This document shows positions 56,901-64,000 of a stretch of 64,000 nt of DNA, piece by piece; position 1 is the first letter of the stretch; each line of letters starts with the position of its first letter. Location: positions 6,012,001-6,076,000 of the forward strand of contig OU612068.1 of NCBI GenBank assembly GCA_914767715.1. Direction: 5' to 3'. The position numbers and the translations under genes were made by a program. A model generated the notes under the pieces. It saw only the letters and a program-made list of their open reading frames with translations, had not been told where the DNA came from and did not search any database. The stretch comes from Membranipora membranacea. Taxonomy: Eukaryota; Bryozoa; Gymnolaemata; Cheilostomatida; Membraniporidae.

Positions 56901-59900
56901 ACCCCAGCAGCTGCAGAAGCCTCCTGTATCCAGATTTGTGCCATTTAAGCGAGGTCCTATGATGCAGAAAGCCTCATCACTAGCTGCTGCACCGGCATCA
57001 GAAGGTCAGCAGGGAGCTGATGATGAGGACAGCAGCTCTAGTAGCAGCGGCAGCAGCAGTGATAGCTCATCGTCATCATCCTCCTCTGGTTAGTTAGTCT
57101 ATAGATTATATATACATTTGGTCTAATATATATATATATATATATATAGTTTTTATATATATATATAGTCTAATATATCATCATGACTGTGTATATGTGT
57201 TATATCCATACCCTAGAGGAGTTAATGTTAGCCATAGTTTGGTTTAGCTAGTTGGGGGTAATTGATGTTGGTTTGCACCAAGTTTTGTTTAGATGAGGTG
57301 GGAGTCTTTACATGACTGGTAAATGTTACCCAGTCTTATGTTCAGCTATTTCAAGTTTTTTTTCTTACAAATATTTGACTTCTCTAAGGAAATAAAAATA
57401 TGGATACTGCTCATGAACATTTGAAAAAACCATTAGTAGCTGTAATTGAATTGCACCTCAAATTCCTGCTCAGCGCATCAATTCGGTCAATGGTAGTCCA
57501 TATGTTAATCGAATCACTGTCTTATAGAAAAGGTCTCACTTTTTTATTGCCGGCTAAACACTGGGCTCATATATTCACTTCCTCAATTAGTTGATCTGTA
57601 TGGGGTATAGGAAGTATTATGTGGTTAGGATAATAGAAGCTAGCTGAGCTATAAGTAGTAATATGACCAACATATTCAAAAATGTATGATCCAGATTAAA
57701 TTGTCCTATGAGGAATTGTTTTGATGGCATTTAAATAAATGTGTACTTGTTCATTTAGGAAACGATAAATTTTTTGCATTTTTTCAAACATGAACATTTA
57801 GAATACCAGTGAATCTAAACTTGCTGTCCATCATTTTAGGAACAATGGCAAGGTAGACGTTTTGGTTTCTTTATGTCATTATCTTTGTTTTGCAGATGAT
57901 AGTGAGGATGAGAAGCCGGCACCTGTGCAGGCCACGCCCCCTGCAGGAACAGCACCTGCCTCAATAGCACCTGAGTCAGTATCGCCACCTAAACAGCCTG
58001 TCATACCACCTGTCAGGACGATACCATATAAGAGACCTCCTAATACTATACCAACCAAAAAGCCTAAAGGAAAACCTCTAACTCTCCTGAAAGAGAAAAA
58101 CAAGGTCTGTTATTTTCAAACATTATAGATTTTATGACACTACTCAGTGAGAGTAGCAAATCGCTGGCCCGACCCATCAGTTACCCTACCAGTATAAGTA
58201 TGATGCCTCTAAATGAAAGCCAAGGTACGTGTCTGCATCAGCGCAAAATCTGGATGTAAATAGGAATATGCAAATAAATCCGGGAAAAATCATAATTGTT
58301 GCATTTTTGTCACTCAGACATATTTTCTGATTTACAGCCAACTACTCCAGCGGCACCACCTCAACCTAAACATGGCGGTAAGCCAGAAAGTATGTTTGAG
58401 ATGATGAATCAGGGGGAAATTGGAGGTGATAAATCGGACACAGAAAAACCAGTGAAGAAGAGACCGGGACGTCCTCCTAAAACTCCCCGTACTCCACCCG
58501 CTGCCTCTCAGGCTAAACCAGCAGAAGAAATAGCACCTGAACCACAGCCTGCCCCAGCACCACCTACTCCAATGATGACACAGCAGAGTCATTTTGAGGC
58601 TATAAGTGACAATGAGAGTCCTGAACCTGTTCCTAAACGAAAAAGAGGCAGGCCCCCAAAGAAACAGGGTAAGCAATGTTACTTTTTTATATGGAAGCCC
58701 ATTCATTTGAGCTGTGTCTCTAGCCTTTTAAATTTGTTCTATAAAACACTTTATTATAAAACATATATTTCTATCATGTCTTGCTTACCTTCATCCTTTG
58801 CATCCCGTTTACAACAATGAATGTGATATAAATGTGATATTTGTTTCTGCTCTATCAGGAAAAGAGACTCCAGCAGCAGTCCCACCATCACCAGCAGCTT
58901 CTGAGATCCCGCCCACACCGACATATCCTGATGCTAGCCTGCCAGCCACACCAAGATTTGAACCTCATCAAACGCCTATGTTCCCTCAATCAGCTTCTGC
59001 TACTCCCCTGCATGCTGTCCCCTCTACGCCCGTACTCGGTGCTGCGACTCCAACGGGTGATCTTTTCGGTGCTTTCATGACTCCTAAAGAGCCTCATCCA
59101 ATGACTCCTAGAGAACCTGAACCTGAGGCTAAACAATCACCGAAAAAGGGCAGGGGTAGACCGCCCAAGAAAACACCTGTAAGAGAGGAGGAAAGCTCAC
59201 AGTCTAAACCAGGAAAGTCTGAAGACATTATGGATATTGTTAGCAATGTGACTAAAAATATCAGCAGTACATTTGAAAAATCTAACGAGGATGCTCCGTT
59301 TGAGCTCACTTGGACTGGACCCATAGCCACTCCTAGCTCTATGGATATGTTTGCCAGCCCGGCCAGCTCAATGTTACCACCTTACACTCCCATACCTAAC
59401 CCAGGTGCTACTCCCTTCAATCCGCCATCGATGGCGAATCGCACTCCGTTCCATATGCCCGGTATGAAGACACCGTTTGCCACCCCAGGCTCACAGACGC
59501 CTTTTGCCACTCCCGGTGCACAGACTCCGTTCATACAGCCAGGAGGTAAGACTCCTATGCAGAGTAGAGTCGTTGCAGACTTGGCCTCTAAGCAGAGTCC
59601 AGCTCGCTCACCAGCTCAGGGAAGCAGTGGTAGTAAGGAAGATGAGGGCAGAAGGAGAAAACCGGTTGGAAGGAGAAGGGTGAGTAAATACATGGTGGTC
59701 TCAGGAATCACTTGTCCAACATCAAATAATCTTTTGATGACTTGTATTGTAGTGATCCATATGAATTGTTATCCCTCAATACAGGTTATGATTTGAATTT
59801 ATGAATAAAAATTGTTTTTATAACTGAATGACATGAATTCAGCATTGAGCACGGGGATGGTCTACTGGTGGATTTTTGTAGTCGTTCATCCACAAAGTAC

Positions 59901-62900
59901 AATTTTGTTTTATATTGTTACAGAAGGGGCGAAGGAAACAGCAGCCTGTTGAGGAAGAACCAGAAGAGACAAATGAACCAGAATCGCCTGATGCTTTTTT
60001 CTGTGAGTAACTTTATATATATTCATGCCGGCTGTGATAAAGCTGAAATCAGAAGCCAGGATGTTGTTTTTAAATCTAGTCCAGATACTTTTCCCCACCA
60101 AAAGACTTTTAAAGTTGTTTATTTTGACTGGTCTGTACTACGTAGAAACAATGAAAAACATTCAGGTCGTTGGTGTATCTTCAACTGGCAATTTGTCAGT
60201 GTTGTCAAAGTAAATTTTATGATTATGATTATGATTATCATATTTTATATTTCAGCTGGTTTGAATGACCTGCCGCCGATGGATGTTAGTGGTGAGAGTT
60301 TTAGGCTGGACAGCAGAGCCAGGAATGCTGACTCATCTCACAAAGACAACCAGGATAAACAATCAGCTGCCACGGCTCCTCCAGCCGCCGGCAGCACCCA
60401 GGGTCAAGCTAAACTGTTCGGTGCTCTAGATCTCACAGCCAGCATGTAAGTCCGACGAGATTGTTAATACTATATGGTCTTGTAGTCAAAGGAAAAGATA
60501 CAATATTTATGGCTCTAATTGCATTGCTATAAAATTTGGAAAGTCCTATCTGCATCCATGTTTTAGTTTTGACTTTGACACAACATCATTTCAGAGTTCG
60601 AAAAAAATGTTCACAGTTTCGAAATTATATCACCAATGTGTGTGTTCTGAGGAGTGGTACTTCTTCCACGGAATGGGTCACTGCATATTATTCTGCAGTC
60701 AAAGGAGTTTTTATTGCTTCAACATAGTAAGCTATACCAATATGTGACAACTGCATAATGTCTAGATAAACTCCAATCAATCAAGTTAATATGCTGAGAC
60801 ACTTCAGTTTGATATACTGCCATCAAGCACAATGTCAAAATCCCACCAAAAGGCACAGAAATAAAAATTTCGAAAAAAACAAGCTTTTATTTTAAGTAAT
60901 TAAATTGTTTCAGTAATTATTTGATTATTACAATACTATAACAACCACATTGCAACTACAAGTACAACTACCTGTACAACGTATGACTACAGTACAACTT
61001 TAGTGCAACTACAGTACACATGCAGTACAAATACTACCTTGATTATACTTTTACTTACTTTCCTAGGTCTAGTGATAAGCCTGCTGGTGGAGGAGACGAT
61101 GAAGAAGATATACAGTTACCTCCCCCTGATGCTCAATTTAACAAAGATTCCTCTGCTGCGCCTAAAAAGTCTAAACGAGAAAAGAAGCACAAGAAACCGA
61201 AACCTTACAGCAAACGTCCAAGTAAAATACAACACCTCGACCCTATCTTTATCTGTGAGTGAATGTAATTCATCTTGTCTCCAAACTTTGTGATGAATTT
61301 TGCAAAAATGGCAGTTATTTAATATAAATTCCATAAGATTAAATTCTGCACATTTTCACTAGACTGAATTCCTAGTTGGTTTTAAAGTTTTAATAATTTT
61401 TTCTGTTTCATCTTTTAGCTGACATGGAGAATATATCAGAGAAGATAGGGAAATGCTGTCTCTATGATGAAACACCTCCGCTATACACTGAGCCCAAGTA
61501 CATCAGTGCATTCGGATTTTTGGCGCTAGTAAACCCCCCACCGCAACCTAAGCCACAACCAGCACCGACACAGCCTAAAGAATCTCAGAATCTAAAAACC
61601 AGAGGCAGACCTAAAGGCAGGAAGGGAGCGGTATGTGTTGATAAGACCCTTGACTCATGCTACTGAATTGTACAACTTAAATGTCTGCCCATACCATCGT
61701 ACAAATAAGGCTGCTTAGATGGACATGATCAACAATGCTATACTTATATAGTTGTTTTTGTTTACTCATTAATTAGTGTATGCATGACTGTATATTACCG
61801 GTTGAATGACAAATTATCAGAGCATTGTCATCAACTAACAAAATTTGTTTTCATTTATTTACTTCAGTCGAAACAGAAACCGCTGAAGATAACGATGAAG
61901 AATATAAAGTTAGTTGATATCAAGGCTCCATCCATCGATGAGACAGAATCTGTCAAATCTCTTGTCAGTCCGAGTGAGATCCTAGACAAGATAGTAGAGA
62001 AGTCTGAGGAGACGACAGCTGCTCTGGCCCCTCCAGCTGATCCTGAGAAGCCAGCTGAGCCTGAAAAGGTTGAAGAACCCGAAAAGGTTGTAGAACCTAA
62101 GGCTAAATCTCCGGTGAAGCCTGCAGAACCTCCAGCAGTAGTTTCCCCTGAGAAAGAGAAGAAAACTCCAGAGGAGAGCAAGGAGAACAAAGCCAAATCA
62201 GACTATAACTTTGGACTCTCTGCTGCTGAAGTTGGCAGACAACACTTTGTACCGCGTCCTCAAGTTAGAATAGCTACCAAGAACTTCAGTTTTAACAAAA
62301 ATAAGGGTCGTAAGCCTAAATATGGTAAGGGAAGCTCACCCCATCCATCGGATACTGAGAGAGAGCAGGATGGTGAGAGAAGACAGCTACCCAGCAGGAA
62401 GTCACGACCTCTGCATCTACTCGATGATGAAGCGCAACCTGGGGAAGAGCATCTGGAAGAGCAAGAGAACTCTAACCCACCACCCAGTGCGTTAAGTACC
62501 AGAAAATATGTGTGCTGTGGTGTAAACAAGGCTGTGATTAACCTGACATGAGAGAAAACGTTTAATTCTTTTGGATAAATATTGTTTTTCTGTGTCTCAT
62601 TTTTACATCTAGTATCATGGCAGGTCCACTATAATGCTATTCAACAAGGCAAGGAGTTAAAGACAAGGTGTGGGGATTTGTCTTTGATATATTTAGTAAG
62701 GGGCTCTGGATCTGCCGATGCAACTATCAAACTCTTTAATTATACATGCTGATATCATATGTATTTTATTTTTCTAGTGTCATTTCCACCCATTGAGTCA
62801 TCACCTGTGCCCAAGAGAGGGCCGGGGCGTCCACCTAAACCTAAAGGTGATATTCCACATACCAATCTAGTCAGAACAAATCAGGTCAACCTACCGCTCA

Positions 62901-63862
62901 AAAAGAGACACAAGATGGTCATCGACGATTATGAAAGTGGAAAGTATGCAAGTAAGTTATTTACATAAACTTATAGATTTCTCTATAAGTTTATGGTTAT
63001 TTACTACAAATAAGACTTCTTTGATGTAAATTTCAAAATATAATTGTTTTCCTACAAAGCTTGGAGGTATAAAGCTGTGAGTAGTATGTTGCTATATTAT
63101 ACATATTCTACATACGTGATATATGTGTATTTCCTCTTCATTTCTGACGTTTTGTTTGAGATGGTTAGATTTTGTATTCATTGATCTCACAAATTTTATT
63201 TCAGATTTGATGCCAGAGTTGCCTGTTCCAGCTGTTGAGGCCATATTGGCTGAGAAGCAAGTGTCTCCTCGTATTGAGAGGCCAAACTCAAGTCAAGGGC
63301 GTAAGAGACCGGGATCCTCACTTCAGAAGGAACTTGACCGTCTTATCAACGATGAGGGTGTGCAGGGTGCCTCCGATGTGGATGCCAAGAGACCACGCAG
63401 AGATGCTGCTATCAGATCTGAACTTAGGCAACAGCAAGGTCAGAAATTGTTATTTTAATTAATGTATTTGTGATTATTATTTTCCTTTTGTGTGATCCAA
63501 CAAGGAGCACTTGTTTCACCAAAGCGTTCTATGTCGGATCAACTCGTTCACCTAGATACTTATCTAGAATTAGACCAACACAGATAGAAACACACAATAT
63601 AGTAGACGAAAGTTACCTGACTTTAACTACTAAGTATGATTACAGGAAGCCTGGCTGCCTGCCTGCTAGCCTTAGAACAGGCTCGTCTCAACAAAGTGAA
63701 GACAGACAAACAGAAGCGTAAGAACCCGACCCCAGCTCGTAACACACTCGCTGATCTCACCACTAACACTGATCAGGGTAAAACGAGTCTGACCGGGGAG
63801 GACGGAGGAGGTAATAATACCGCTAGTGAAGATATGGATCAGGATTCAGCTGACTCTGCTAC
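53954..63862 (+). CDS. large Gln/Pro-rich AT-hook protein, family not identified (3' part off the window)
   Basis: Exons: 53954-54079, 54508-55906, 56738-57088, 57896-58104, 58338-58668, 58859-59679, 59924-60002, 60256-60445, 61067-61254, 61419-61630, 61868-62486, 62778-62951, 63205-63438 and 63646-63862. They give about 1716 residues in one continuous frame and continue beyond the edge. Start MNGNYGDMFPSGGGG. Residues ~43-510 are rich in Gln, His, Ala and Pro. Seven short Pro-Lys-Met motifs lie at ~98-680, a poly-Ser run near 620, and five AT-hooks at about 735, 795, 900, 1295 and 1520 (58455-58481, 58635-58664, 59143-59172, 61595-61630, 62813-62848). A Thr-Pro-rich block is at ~810-1050 and a Pro/Glu/Lys repeat at ~1360-1410. 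The AT-hook cores (GRPPK/RGRP) imply binding to AT-rich minor grooves, so a nuclear chromatin protein is likely. LPLKKRH near residue 1545 loosely recalls large SET-domain regulators such as ASH1L; that is only a hint. The donor at 62487 (GTGCGT) is the least certain join. Confidence 0.75.
54508..55906 (+). repeat. glutamine-rich coding tract (mixed CAG/CAA codons)
   Basis: The largest exon of the AT-hook gene encodes about 466 residues dominated by Gln, with Pro, His, Ser and Ala. Gln runs are short (mostly 2-6) and mix CAG and CAA, which limits slippage. It is probably an intrinsically disordered, possibly phase-separating or coactivator-binding region. Confidence 0.75.
57034..57086 (+). 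repeat. poly-serine coding run
   Basis: About 17 residues, almost all Ser with two Gly and one Asp, encoded by mixed AGC, AGT, TCA, TCG and TCC codons. It follows an acidic DDED segment, making a possible casein-kinase-2 target at the end of this exon. Confidence 0.7.
57126..57168. repeat. TA dinucleotide microsatellite
   Basis: Two TA runs separated by a short T-rich interruption in an intron of the AT-hook gene. Likely length-variable. Confidence 0.8.
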
Positions 63863-64000
63863 GTAAGCATATAGTCTCCTTTTGTTTTATTGGCCGGTGT
63901 AGACAACTATAAACTGTTCCTTTTTTCTAATTAATTAGCGCCTCTTTTTTCAACTTATTAATGTTTGTGCTCAATACTACATACGGGATTTCCACATTAA

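Noticed and set aside
59910-60101. Minus-strand open frames in the AT-hook region, including long ones at 58332-58706 and 61864-62196
   Set aside because: They are antisense shadows of the Pro/Ser/Lys-rich coding exons, whose codon bias removes stops on the opposite strand.
63505-63594. Possible extra exon of the AT-hook gene (ALVSPKRSMSDQ...)
   Set aside because: The acceptor is weak, the frame reaches a stop, and no donor precedes it. Exon 63205-63438 joins 63646-63862 in phase without it.

Overview
This window looks like nuclear DNA of an invertebrate animal. Genes are split into many short exons (typically 80-240 bases) with GT..AG introns of about 100-2,300 bases, the non-coding DNA is AT-rich, and the proteins are typical metazoan housekeeping and signalling families. 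Gene compactness and sequence divergence would suit an early-branching lineage such as a sponge, but nothing here fixes the taxon. I assembled exon chains by hand from reading frame, splice signals, intron phase and recalled family sequences. Every chain listed keeps its frame through all joins, but none has been checked against transcripts.

Layout, left to right. (1) 354-463 (+): possible last exon of a gene entering from the left, weak. (2) 924-5633 (-): R3HDM4-like gene, 7 exons, 298 aa. (3) 6490-13034 (+): glycylpeptide N-myristoyltransferase (NMT), 12 exons, 528 aa, divergent from R3HDM4 across about 0.86 kb. (4) 15097-23169 (-): a kinesin-14 (C-terminal motor), 15 exons, 809 aa. It starts with a textbook N-myristoylation motif and carries an unfamiliar tryptophan-rich N-terminal region. 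(5) 24381-35040 (+): beta-TrCP (BTRC/FBXW11 type F-box/WD40), 12 exons, with a second in-frame candidate first exon. (6) 35916-50342 (-): RRP12 ribosome-biogenesis factor, 30 exons, 1296 aa. (7) 53954-63862 (+, running off the right edge): a large Gln/Pro-rich protein with five AT-hooks and seven copies of a short Pro-Lys-Met motif. I could not assign this one to a family.

Genes alternate strand (-,+,-,+,-,+). Three gaps are therefore divergent promoters (5634-6489, 23170-24380, 50343-53953) and two are convergent 3' ends (13035-15096, 35041-35915). Introns hold small mobile-element remnants: a tRNA-derived SINE in the kinesin gene, three fold-back elements in the beta-TrCP gene, and a near-perfect palindrome in RRP12 intron 1.

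The genes do not form one pathway. The most interesting functional link is that the NMT gene lies next to, and convergent with, a kinesin whose N-terminus looks like an NMT substrate. The best candidates for something undescribed are this predicted membrane-anchored minus-end kinesin and the repeated motif in the AT-hook protein.
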